Shown here: in pieces, positions 10,602 to 18,348 of the stretch
Numbering within the stretch: the first letter of the stretch is position 1
How the letters are laid out: each line of letters opens with the position of its first letter
Assembly: GCA_038120095.1 (NCBI GenBank)
Contig: JAYOKZ010000001.1
Location: 186,001-250,000, forward strand
Source of the DNA: UBA2589 sp038120095
GTDB lineage: Bacteria > Gemmatimonadota > Gemmatimonadetes > Longimicrobiales > Gaopeijiaceae
Length of the DNA: 64,000 bases
Reading direction: 5' to 3'
The notes under the pieces: generated by a model
The model's database searches: none
Told to the model about the DNA's origin: nothing
Seen by the model: only the letters and a program-made list of their open reading frames with translations
Translations under genes and position numbers: made by a program

Positions 10602-11471
10602 ATGCGCTACGAGGGGAAGCTCTACCGTCCGCCGTCCGAGGCTCGATCGTACATCGTGCAGGCCACCATCGGCTGTTCGCACAACCTGTGCACGTATTGC
10701 GACATGTACCGGGACAAGCAGTTCAGAGTACGCAGCCTCGACGAAGTGCTCGCGGACATTTCCATGGCGGGGCGCACGTACCCCGGCACCGGCAAGGTCT
10801 TCGTCGCTGATGGCGATGCACTGATCATGGACATCGATCGATGGCTCGCGATCCTGTCGGCGTGCCGCATGGCGTTTCCCCGACTGCAACGGGTCTCCTG
10901 CTACGCCACCGCGGAGAACCTGCTGGAAAAGACGCCGGCGGAACTCCACGCCCTGCGAGAAGCCGGACTCGAGATGCTCTACATAGGCCCTGAATCCGGT
11001 GATGACGTGACCCTCAAGCGCATTGTGAAGGGGGGCACCTTCGCTGAGCACGTCGAGGCAGCGAAGAGGGCTCATGAAGCGGGCATCCGCCTCAGTGTGA
11101 TCGTGCTGCTGGGCGCGGGCGGGGTGGACAGAAGCGTCGAACATGCGAGAGAAACTGCGCGTCTGATCTCTCTCATGGATCCCGACTACGTCGGGGCCCT
11201 CACCCTGACCGTGATCCCGGGCACCCCCCAGGAGCGAATGGTCGAGAAGGGCCACTTCCAGTTACCCGGTGTCCCGCAGCTGCTGCAGGAGATGCGCACC
11301 ATCGTGGAGCACGCGAACCCGACCGATACCGTATTCCGAACGAACCACGCATCGAGCTACCTCCCGATCGCCGGGCGGCTTCCGACGGATCGCGAGAAGA
11401 TCCTGACGGCCATAGACATGGCTCTCGACGGCTCGATCCCGCTGCGACCGGAGTTCATGCGGGGGCTTTAG
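10602..11471 (+). CDS. radical SAM protein of unknown substrate
   Basis: 289-residue radical S-adenosylmethionine protein. Seen: MRYEGKLYRPPSEA at the N-terminus, then the [4Fe-4S] cluster motif C25-x4-C30-x2-C33 (GCSHNLCTYC), one residue longer between the first two cysteines than the classical CxxxCxxC. Further on are YIGPESGDD and LGAGGVDRS, typical barrel strands, and a C-terminal NHASSYLPIAGRLP segment. The ATG at 10602 fits the conserved MRYEG start; an in-frame TTG lies six bases earlier. I cannot assign a reaction. It stands alone, convergent with the sdh operon (10 bp between stops). Confidence 0.88.
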   Translation: MRYEGKLYRPPSEARSYIVQATIGCSHNLCTYCDMYRDKQFRVRSLDEVLADISMAGRTYPGTGKVFVADGDALIMDIDRWLAILSACRMAFPRLQRVSCYATAENLLEKTPAELHALREAGLEMLYIGPESGDDVTLKRIVKGGTFAEHVEAAKRAHEAGIRLSVIVLLGAGGVDRSVEHARETARLISLMDPDYVGALTLTVIPGTPQERMVEKGHFQLPGVPQLLQEMRTIVEHANPTDTVFRTNHASSYLPIAGRLPTDREKILTAIDMALDGSIPLRPEFMRGL

Positions 11472-11481
11472 GAAGCTCCGC

Positions 11482-11982
11482 CTACTCCAGCATCGACTTC
11501 CCGGCCTCTTCGTGTCCCGGGCGCACATCGGACCGAGCGTTCACGACACGTGCACACGTGTTCCAACGCAGAATCGCATCATCGTTACCGGCTGGCCGAA
11601 TGATTTCTGCGGCGGCGAAATGGTCCATGGCTTTCATGAACCAGTCGTAGGCGACCTCTCCCGACGCCATCCCCCCGCGCCTGAGGCTGGCAAACGCCAT
11701 GCGCTCCGCAACGATCCCGGCGTAGTACGCCCGGTCGTACGCATCGTCCAGCTGCTCGACCACCTCCATCACGGCGCGGACCGTCGCGCCCCCCTCGACT
11801 CCGAACTGGTCACACAGTGTCAGGCACAGGACGACGAGCGTGCCCTGATCATCGGGATCCACCGCGAGGATGTCACGACAGATACTCTCAGCCAGGAACG
11901 GGTGATTCAGAAGGCGGTACTGGTCCGCCTTTTCCCTCGCTGGATCGAGCGCTTCCGCCGAGAGGCGCTTCAGCTCGAACAT
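11482..11982 (-). CDS. TPR-like helical protein at the end of the sdh operon
   Basis: 166 residues, soluble, almost wholly helical. KADQYRLLNHPFLAESICRDILAVDPDD followed by LVVLCLTLCDQFG resembles a tetratricopeptide-type pair of helices. The ATG at 11982 lies 10 bp after the sdhB stop, so it is probably the last gene of the operon. No catalytic motif is visible. A role in assembly or stability of succinate dehydrogenase is inferred only from position. Confidence 0.75.
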   Translation of the reverse strand: MFELKRLSAEALDPAREKADQYRLLNHPFLAESICRDILAVDPDDQGTLVVLCLTLCDQFGVEGGATVRAVMEVVEQLDDAYDRAYYAGIVAERMAFASLRRGGMASGEVAYDWFMKAMDHFAAAEIIRPAGNDDAILRWNTCARVVNARSDVRPGHEEAGKSMLE

Positions 11983-11992
11983 GCCACGGGCG

Positions 11993-12748
11993 TCAGTCGC
12001 GATCGCCCCCTCCGAACACCGAGCGCATGATTTTCGCGATCGGGTCATAGGAACGGTCGACCACGCGCTCCTTCAACGGAATGATCGCATTGTCCGTGAT
12101 CGTGATGTTCTCGGGGCAGACCTTCGTGCAGCATTTGGTGATGTTGCAGTAGCCGATCCCCATGTCGTCCCGGAGGTACGCGACCCGGTCCCCCACGTCG
12201 ATGGGGTTCATCTCGGCCTGGGCCGCAAAAACGAAATGCCGGGGTCCCGCAAACTCCGCGTGCATCTGATGGTCCCGAAGAACGTGACACACGTTCTGGC
12301 ACAGGAAGCACTCGATGCACTTACGGAACTCCTGCGGACGCTCGACGTCGTACTGATGCATCTTCCAAGAGCCGTCTTCGAAGTCGGGCTCCTTGGGTGT
12401 CATCTGCTGGATCGACGCCTTCACCTCGTAGTTCCAGGACACGTCCGTCACGAGATCCTTGAGGACCGGGAAGGTCCGCATCGGTTCGACAGTGATGGGG
12501 CCATCGCCGGCAACGTCCTCCACACGTGTCATACACATCAAGCGGGGCGAACCATTGACCTCGGCCGAGCACGACCCGCACTTGCCGGCCTTGCAGTTCC
12601 AGCGGCACGCCAGATCCGTCGCCTGCTCCGCCTGAATCTTGTGAATCGCATCGAGCACGACGTACCCGGGCTCGAGGTCCACATCGTACGTCTCGAAATC
12701 GCCGCCTTCCTGGTCGCCACGCCAGACCTTGAACGTCGCAGACTCCAT
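11993..12748 (-). CDS. sdhB: succinate dehydrogenase/fumarate reductase iron-sulfur subunit
   Basis: 251-residue subunit carrying electrons from the flavoprotein to the quinone site. Seen: a ferredoxin domain with the [2Fe-2S] cysteines (CRWNCKAGKCGSC and a later C in SPRLMC), then two cysteine clusters for the [4Fe-4S] and [3Fe-4S] centres (KCIECFLCQNVCH and CNITKCCTKVCPE). Its ATG overlaps the sdhA stop by one base (TGATG), so translation is probably coupled. The second gene downstream is the TPR-like protein. Faces the cytoplasm on the inner membrane. Confidence 0.95.
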   Translation of the reverse strand: MESATFKVWRGDQEGGDFETYDVDLEPGYVVLDAIHKIQAEQATDLACRWNCKAGKCGSCSAEVNGSPRLMCMTRVEDVAGDGPITVEPMRTFPVLKDLVTDVSWNYEVKASIQQMTPKEPDFEDGSWKMHQYDVERPQEFRKCIECFLCQNVCHVLRDHQMHAEFAGPRHFVFAAQAEMNPIDVGDRVAYLRDDMGIGYCNITKCCTKVCPENITITDNAIIPLKERVVDRSYDPIAKIMRSVFGGGDRD

Positions 12749-14565
12749 CAGCCTTCCTCCTCGATGATGTCCTGAAGCTCCTGCCGGATCGGAGGAATCT
12801 CGTGACGTGTGATGGTCATCTCACCGTCTGCACCCTTGCGGACCACGTGATTGAACGTCGACCACGCCTTGTCCTTGTCCGGGTGATCGAGGCGCGAATG
12901 CGCACCACGACTCTCCTTCCGCTCACGCGCCGACAGGGCGATCGCTTCAGAGACCGTGAGGAGATGCTTCATATCCAGAGCCGTGTGCCAACCGGGATTG
13001 TACCAGCGATTCCCGCCGGCCCCCACGCCGGATACCTGACCGGCAATCTCGCGAATCGACTCGAGCGCCTCAGAAAGCCCTTCTTCCTCCCGTGCGATCC
13101 CGACCTTGTTCTGCATCATGTTCTGAAGCTCGAACTGAAGCTGAAATGGGTTCACCGGCGTGACACCGCGCTCGAGCGGGGCAAGAGCCTCAATCGCTGC
13201 CTCGTCGATCTCCGCCTGAGAGACCGTGTAGTTCGGATTGTCCTTCGCGAACTTGGCGGCGTACTCTCCGGCACGCTGCCCGAACACGACCAGATCGGAG
13301 AGCGAGTTGCCTCCGAGACGATTCGCGCCGTGCAAGCCGCCCGCGACTTCGCCGGCAGCGAACAGCCCCGGCACCGTCGTGGTCATCTGCGTATCTGCGT
13401 CAACGGCGACACCACCCATCGCGTAATGGGTGGTCGGCCCCACCTCCATTGGCTCCTTCGTGATGTCGATGCCCGCCAGTTCCTTGAACTGGTGGTACAT
13501 GCTGGGGAGCTTCTTCTTGATGTGGCCCTCGGAATCCTTGATGTGCTCCTTGATCCAGGCGATGTCGAGGAACGCTCCGCCATGAGGACTGCCGCGCCCC
13601 TCCTGAACTTCCTTCACGATCTTTCGAGCAACGTGGTCACGCGTCAGGAGTTCCGGCGGACGCCGTGCGTCCCGATCGCCGGTCACGTATCGCCATCCCT
13701 CGTCGGGATTGTCGGCCGTCTGATCGACATAGAGGGGCGGGATGTCCTCGAACATGAACCGCTCACCCTTGCTGTTCCTCAGGATGCCGCCCTCGCCGCG
13801 AACACCTTCGGTCACGAGGATGCCCCGGACACTCGGTGGCCAGATCATTCCGGTCGGATGGAACTGGATGAACTCCATGTCCCGCATCTCGGCACCCGCA
13901 TGGTACGCGAGAGAGTGCCCGTCTCCCGTGCCTTCCCAACTGTTGCTGGTCACGAGGTACGCCCGTCCGAGACCGCCTGTCGCGAGCACGACCGCCTTCG
14001 CCTTGAAAATCCGGAATCGACCCTGCTCCCGGTCGTACCCGAACGCCCCGACACAACGCTCGCCATCCTTGAGCAGGCGGGTGACGGTGACCTCCATATG
14101 CACGTCGATGCCCTGATGGATCCCGTGATCCTGCAGGGTGCGGATCATCTCCAGACCCGTGCGGTCACCAACGTGGGCGAGCCGCGGGTATTTGTGACCA
14201 CCGAAATTACGCTGGAGAATCTTCCCCTCCGGCGTTCGATCGAAGAGCGCACCCCACTTCTCCAACTCGCGCGCACGCTCCGGTGACTCCTTGGCGTGCA
14301 GCTCTGCCATGCGCCAGCTGTTCAGATACTGACCCCCGCGCATCGTATCGGCGAAATGGGTCTTCCACCCGTCCCGCTCGTCGACATTCCCCATGGACGC
14401 GGCCATGCCACCTTCGGCCATCACGGTGTGCGCCTTGCCGAGGAGCGACTTGCACACCAGGCCGACGGAGACGCCTGCTGCAGCCGCCTCGATCGCCGCT
14501 CGCAGGCCGGCACCGCCCGCTCCAATCACGAGAACGTCGTGCTCAAACTCCTGGTACGTCGACAT
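12748..14565 (-). CDS. sdhA: succinate dehydrogenase/fumarate reductase flavoprotein subunit
   Basis: 605-residue catalytic subunit. Seen: dinucleotide-binding VIGAGGAGLRAAIEAA near the N-terminus, H46 in GKAHTVMAEGG as the expected covalent FAD attachment site, the substrate-loop segment HPTGMIWP, and GGLHGANRLGGNSL near the C-terminal FAD domain. I start at ATG 14565 (MSTYQEFEHDVLVIGAGG) rather than an upstream in-frame codon because it gives the usual N-terminus and overlaps the sdhC stop as ATGA. Whether the enzyme runs as succinate oxidase or fumarate reductase cannot be told; an aerobic setting with katG and a globin favours the former. Confidence 0.96.
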   Translation of the reverse strand: MSTYQEFEHDVLVIGAGGAGLRAAIEAAAAGVSVGLVCKSLLGKAHTVMAEGGMAASMGNVDERDGWKTHFADTMRGGQYLNSWRMAELHAKESPERARELEKWGALFDRTPEGKILQRNFGGHKYPRLAHVGDRTGLEMIRTLQDHGIHQGIDVHMEVTVTRLLKDGERCVGAFGYDREQGRFRIFKAKAVVLATGGLGRAYLVTSNSWEGTGDGHSLAYHAGAEMRDMEFIQFHPTGMIWPPSVRGILVTEGVRGEGGILRNSKGERFMFEDIPPLYVDQTADNPDEGWRYVTGDRDARRPPELLTRDHVARKIVKEVQEGRGSPHGGAFLDIAWIKEHIKDSEGHIKKKLPSMYHQFKELAGIDITKEPMEVGPTTHYAMGGVAVDADTQMTTTVPGLFAAGEVAGGLHGANRLGGNSLSDLVVFGQRAGEYAAKFAKDNPNYTVSQAEIDEAAIEALAPLERGVTPVNPFQLQFELQNMMQNKVGIAREEEGLSEALESIREIAGQVSGVGAGGNRWYNPGWHTALDMKHLLTVSEAIALSARERKESRGAHSRLDHPDKDKAWSTFNHVVRKGADGEMTITRHEIPPIRQELQDIIEEEG

Positions 14566-15374
14566 CAGAAGAACCTCACGTTGGTCCAGATTCCCATCGC
14601 GCAGAGCCGGACGTAGATGTCGGAGAAGGCGACCCACAGCAGGCTCGTCCACGCCCACGCCATGTGCCGCGCGTTGAGGCACGACACGCAGTCGAACGCG
14701 GCCTTCCGTATGGGGCGACGTGACAGGATGTCGATGCCACCTCCGACCAGATGGCGAAGCGAGTGGCAGCCGAACGTGTAACCTGAGTGGAACACGACAT
14801 TGAGCGTCAGAACGACCGTGCCCACGCTCATGCCGATCTCTTTCCCCCCATTGCCGTCATCGAACCACAGCGCCGTCCACGCATCGTAGGCAAGAAAGAC
14901 GAGGAGCAGCAGCGCAAACGGGAGAGCATATCGATGAAGGTTCTGAATGATCAGCGGAAATTTCCGCTCCCCGATGTATCCCTTGCCCGGTGTCCCGACA
15001 CTGCACGAAGGCGGACCGGGCCAATACGCCTTGTAGTAGGCGCCCCGATAGTAGTAGCAGGTGAGGCGGAAACTGACCGGTGCCCAGAGAATGAGAAACG
15101 CGGGCGAGTAGGGCAGAAAGCCCGGCCACCATCCCGGCGCTCCCGAGCGTTCCATGAGGGCGTGCTCCGACGCGCCCCAGATCTCGGGTGAATAGAACGG
15201 CGAGAGCAGGTTCTCATGCCAGTAGAATTGGCCCTGAAAGGCCGCCCACGTGCTGTAGACGACAAAGGAAGTAAAAACCGTGAACACGACGAGCGGCTGG
15301 ATCCACCAGGCATCCTTGCGCATCGTCTGGCCGAATGACCGCCGCACGGGAAGTGCCGTGGGAGGTGTCGCCAT
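14565..15374 (-). CDS. sdhC: succinate dehydrogenase membrane anchor (single, five-helix type)
   Basis: 269-residue polytopic protein, the first gene of the operon. Five hydrophobic segments are visible: around residues 25-48, 88-112, 151-172, 181-204 and 240-260. Possible haem-ligand histidines lie in NLHRYALPF and VFHSGYTFGCHSLRH. One large anchor rather than separate SdhC and SdhD resembles the long anchors of actinobacterial Sdh1-type enzymes; this is from family memory, not a search. Upstream, the minus strand carries TATTCTAC at 15447-15454, a weak promoter candidate. Confidence 0.85.
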   Translation of the reverse strand: MATPPTALPVRRSFGQTMRKDAWWIQPLVVFTVFTSFVVYSTWAAFQGQFYWHENLLSPFYSPEIWGASEHALMERSGAPGWWPGFLPYSPAFLILWAPVSFRLTCYYYRGAYYKAYWPGPPSCSVGTPGKGYIGERKFPLIIQNLHRYALPFALLLLVFLAYDAWTALWFDDGNGGKEIGMSVGTVVLTLNVVFHSGYTFGCHSLRHLVGGGIDILSRRPIRKAAFDCVSCLNARHMAWAWTSLLWVAFSDIYVRLCAMGIWTNVRFF

Positions 15375-15778
15375 GCGTCGTCCTTCCGCGGCATCAACCG
15401 CCGCGCGGGAGAGATCGTCAGCCCGTCGGAGGGCTCAGGAGTCGGGGTAGAATACGCCGAGTCGTCGTCGTCGCAACCGATGCCCGTACGAACGCGTCAT
15501 GCCCTCGGTGAGACCGGGACGACTCGCTCGAGGACGAGCCTGCACGCGGGACTGAACCCGTCCTCGATGCGTGACACGGCGACCCCGAGCGGACATCCGC
15601 GGGCAGCAGCCTCCGGCAACTTATACGCTTCCCAACTCCCGGCAGAGCCACCTCCTCTCGTCCTCGGGTGTCGCCCATGTGCGCCCGCACGCTCGACGTC
15701 CGTGGCGGCCACCTTGCGATTCGTGACGACGCCCCGGATGTTGCGAGCAGCGGTCATATTTCAGCCACGGAGCCTGCC
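15375..15778. other. 404-bp divergent intergenic region
   Basis: Lies between the start of sdhC (minus) and the Tat-exported aminotransferase-like gene (plus). It holds a short dyad AGCCC/GGGCT at 15420-15435 and the weak TATTCTAC box for sdhC at 15447-15454. The short open frames on both strands (for example 15480-15782 plus and 15497-15757 minus) have no recognisable product. I see no RNA gene in it. Confidence 0.6.
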
Positions 15779-17128
15779 TTGACGAGCCGATCCTCACTCG
15801 ACCGTCGGACCTTCCTCCGAGGCGCCGGTGCTGGCGCCCTTCTCAGCGCAGCGGGGGTCCGACCAGCCAGCGCCAGCCAGTTCGCCGCGGGTATCCCCGG
15901 TCAGGAGCAGGTCTTCGACTTCGATGAGGAGCTCGATCGCTTCGGGACGCACTGCGTGAAATGGGATGGAGCGGTTCAGGACACGGGCGTACCGATCGAG
16001 TTCGCGATGGGCGTTGCCGATATGGACTTCCGTGCCGCCCCATGCATCACCCGAGCACTCGCCGAGCGCTGTCAGCACGAGGTGTGGGGGTACCTCCGTC
16101 GTCCTGCGGAATATTCGGAAGCGGTCGCGGACTGGAATCAGCGCCGCTATGGCCTGGAGATCGACCCCGGGAGTCTCGTCTGGACGACCGGGGTGCACCC
16201 CGGGCTGATCGCCGCGCTGCAGACCTTCTCGCCTCCGGGTTCACGCGTCCTCATGACGACCCCGGTCTACAGTGGCTTCTACACCGACCTGCGATTCACA
16301 CGCACCATCACCGAAGACAGCCCCATGGTGATGGTCGATGGCCGCTACGAGATCGACTTCGACGACTTCGAGCGCCGGGCAGCCCGATGCAATGCTTTCA
16401 TTCTGTGCAATCCCCACAACCCGACGGGTAACTGCTGGTCAGAGGAAGATCTGCTCAGAATGGGCGAGATATGTCTGCGGCACGGGGTCGTCGTCCTCTC
16501 CGACGAAATTCACTGCGACTTCGTCAACGAGGGAGAGACGTACACTCCGTTCGCTGCACTACCCGATCGGGATATCGTCGACAACAGCCTGACGTTCAAG
16601 GCAGCGAGCAAATCGTTCAATCTCGCTGCCATGAAGGTGTCGTGGTGGTTCACGACCAATCCGGCATTCGAGACCCGTACCCGGGCGAACAGCCGTGCCG
16701 ACCTGCCGACCCTCGGACTCGCCGCGAATCATGCGGCCCTGACCGAGGGTGAGCCGTGGCTCGAGCAGGCCGTCGCGTACCTGAACGGAAATCAGGACTT
16801 CGCCGCCGACTACATTGCCCAGAGGCTCCCGAGCGTGCGACATCGGAAAGCTCAGGGCACCTACCTCGCGTGGCTCGACATGAGCGAGATCATCGACGCC
16901 ATCGACGCCGTGGCCATTGCCGCAGAGCAAACGGCGAGTGGGAGCGAGGTCGTCGGACCGGAGGACGTGCTTCAGCAATGGATCGCAGAGCATGCCGGTG
17001 TTTTCCTCGGCCCGGGGAACGACTATGGAACGGGTGGTGCCGGCTTCATGCGCATGAACCTCGGGACGCAGAGACACCGCATCCGGATGGCGATCGACAG
17101 CATCGCGGACGCGGTCGCTACGCTGTAG
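15779..17128 (+). CDS. Tat-exported PLP enzyme, PatB/MalY-like aminotransferase fold
   Basis: Fold-type I pyridoxal-phosphate enzyme most like the PatB/MalY group of cystathionine beta-lyases. Seen from the TTG at 15779: a twin-arginine signal (DRRTFLRGAGAGALLSAAG), FDFDEELDRFGTHCVKWD, PIEFAMGVADMDF and HEVWGY, all hallmarks of PatB/MalY, then NPHNPTG, SDEIHCDF and the PLP lysine in FKAASKSFNLA. About 449 residues. A GGAG precedes the TTG by six bases. Starting at GTG 15668 or ATG 15677 would bury the Tat motif behind about 37 uncharacteristic residues. A periplasmic C-S lyase is inferred; the reaction is not proven. Confidence 0.85.
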   Translation: MTSRSSLDRRTFLRGAGAGALLSAAGVRPASASQFAAGIPGQEQVFDFDEELDRFGTHCVKWDGAVQDTGVPIEFAMGVADMDFRAAPCITRALAERCQHEVWGYLRRPAEYSEAVADWNQRRYGLEIDPGSLVWTTGVHPGLIAALQTFSPPGSRVLMTTPVYSGFYTDLRFTRTITEDSPMVMVDGRYEIDFDDFERRAARCNAFILCNPHNPTGNCWSEEDLLRMGEICLRHGVVVLSDEIHCDFVNEGETYTPFAALPDRDIVDNSLTFKAASKSFNLAAMKVSWWFTTNPAFETRTRANSRADLPTLGLAANHAALTEGEPWLEQAVAYLNGNQDFAADYIAQRLPSVRHRKAQGTYLAWLDMSEIIDAIDAVAIAAEQTASGSEVVGPEDVLQQWIAEHAGVFLGPGNDYGTGGAGFMRMNLGTQRHRIRMAIDSIADAVATL

Positions 17129-17275
17129 GCGGCCATACTGGGTCCGTGTGACCGTACGCGCGGCAGCCTCGAGCAAGAAACGAAGCCGGCGCCGCGATCG
17201 ATTCCGGCGGTCAGGGGACCGAGCGCCGTCACACGTGAGTGTCCACTTCCTCCTTTCGCAGTCACGGCCAGGCGC

Positions 17276-17283
17276 TAGAATTC
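17276..17283 (+). promoter_or_regulatory. promoter-like TAGAATTC box
   Basis: 31 bases before the GTG at 17315, preceded by TTTC 18 bases upstream, which roughly fits a -33 TTTG element. Confidence 0.35.
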
Positions 17284-17314
17284 CACTCAGATTCAGGCTT
17301 CAAGGAGATTCGAG

Positions 17315-18280
17315 GTGTTCATGACGAAACGGCTGGCCGCCGCCATCGCGTGCCTCACTGCCTTTCCGGGCCTCGCGCAGGCTCAGGACTGGACCCAGCG
17401 CGAGTTCCCGTTGGCTCCCCCGAACGCACTCAACAACATCGTGGCCCCCTACTTCGACGGCTTCTATCAGAATGAGGACGGGTCATACACGCTGTCGTTC
17501 GGTTTCCTGAACCGGAACGAATCGGAACTCATCGAGATCGACCTGGGAGCCAACAATTTCATCGAGCCCGCCGAGTTCGACGGCGTCCAGCCCACCAGTT
17601 TCCCGACGGTCCAGTACTCGGGCTTCGGTGGCCCTCGCGAGCGCGGTGCCTTTGCGGTGGTGGTACCTGAAGACTTCGAAGGGGATGTCTGGTGGACGCT
17701 CCGCACGAACGGTTACGAGACGAAGGTGCCGGGCCGCCTCGAGTCACCGGGCCTCATCATCAAGGGTGCCTACGAGCTGAGCAGTGGTCCGATGGCAGCT
17801 GGATCGATGCGCCCCACGATTCACTGGGATGTGAATGATCCCGGTGTCTGGGGAATTGAAGGCACGTGGATGCCCGAGACCCTGTCCGCAACGGTCGGAG
17901 AACCCATCGATATCAATTTCTGGGCGAGGGATCGGGGTGAGCGTGAGCTCGGAACGGTCAACGTATCCCTCTGGAAATTTCAGGGCCCGATCGGGGCCGA
18001 AATCACGTTCGAGTCGTTGGTCGAGGCTCTGCCCGATGCGCCACCGGCCCGACGCGGGGCCCGGCAACCGGGTCCTGGCCCGCTACTCACTCGCCAGACC
18101 GTGAAGCTTCCCCTGGAGGGGCCGAACGCGCACCACGGCCGATTCACGGCTTCGTTCGACACACCGGGTGAGTATGTCGTTCGGGTCAAGGTCGACAGCT
18201 TCGGACTCACCGACAGTGCCCCGGGTCACCAGTGCTGCTGGTCGAACGGATACATTCGAGTGAGCGTGACAGAGCAATAG
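17315..18280 (+). CDS. secreted protein of unknown function paired with a cytochrome
   Basis: 321 residues with a clear signal peptide (KRLAAAIACLTAFPGLAQAQ). The mature part is beta-rich: LSFGFLNRNESELIEIDLG, VVVPEDFEGDVWWTLRTNG and a C-terminal domain PGEYVVRVKVDSFGLTD, with a CC pair near the end. I recognise no enzyme motif. GTG at 17315 has AAGGAG seven bases upstream; ATG 17321 is an alternative. The cytochrome/monooxygenase-like gene follows after 68 bp, so the two probably act together at the periplasm or surface. Confidence 0.8.
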   Translation: MFMTKRLAAAIACLTAFPGLAQAQDWTQREFPLAPPNALNNIVAPYFDGFYQNEDGSYTLSFGFLNRNESELIEIDLGANNFIEPAEFDGVQPTSFPTVQYSGFGGPRERGAFAVVVPEDFEGDVWWTLRTNGYETKVPGRLESPGLIIKGAYELSSGPMAAGSMRPTIHWDVNDPGVWGIEGTWMPETLSATVGEPIDINFWARDRGERELGTVNVSLWKFQGPIGAEITFESLVEALPDAPPARRGARQPGPGPLLTRQTVKLPLEGPNAHHGRFTASFDTPGEYVVRVKVDSFGLTDSAPGHQCCWSNGYIRVSVTEQ

Positions 18281-18284
18281 GACC

Positions 18285-18292
18285 TATCTTCG
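18285..18292 (+). promoter_or_regulatory. promoter-like TATCTTCG box
   Basis: Directly after the stop of the secreted-protein gene and 56 bases before the cytochrome gene start, so the latter may have its own promoter. Confidence 0.35.
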
Positions 18293-18348
18293 ACTGTCGG
18301 CTCCCACCCGTGGGCCGGCGCGAGTGCACGAGAGTAAAGGAGCTGACC

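Noticed and set aside
15480..15782. 100-codon plus-strand and 86-codon minus-strand frames in the sdhC upstream region
   Set aside because: No family features; composition typical of GC-rich chance frames.
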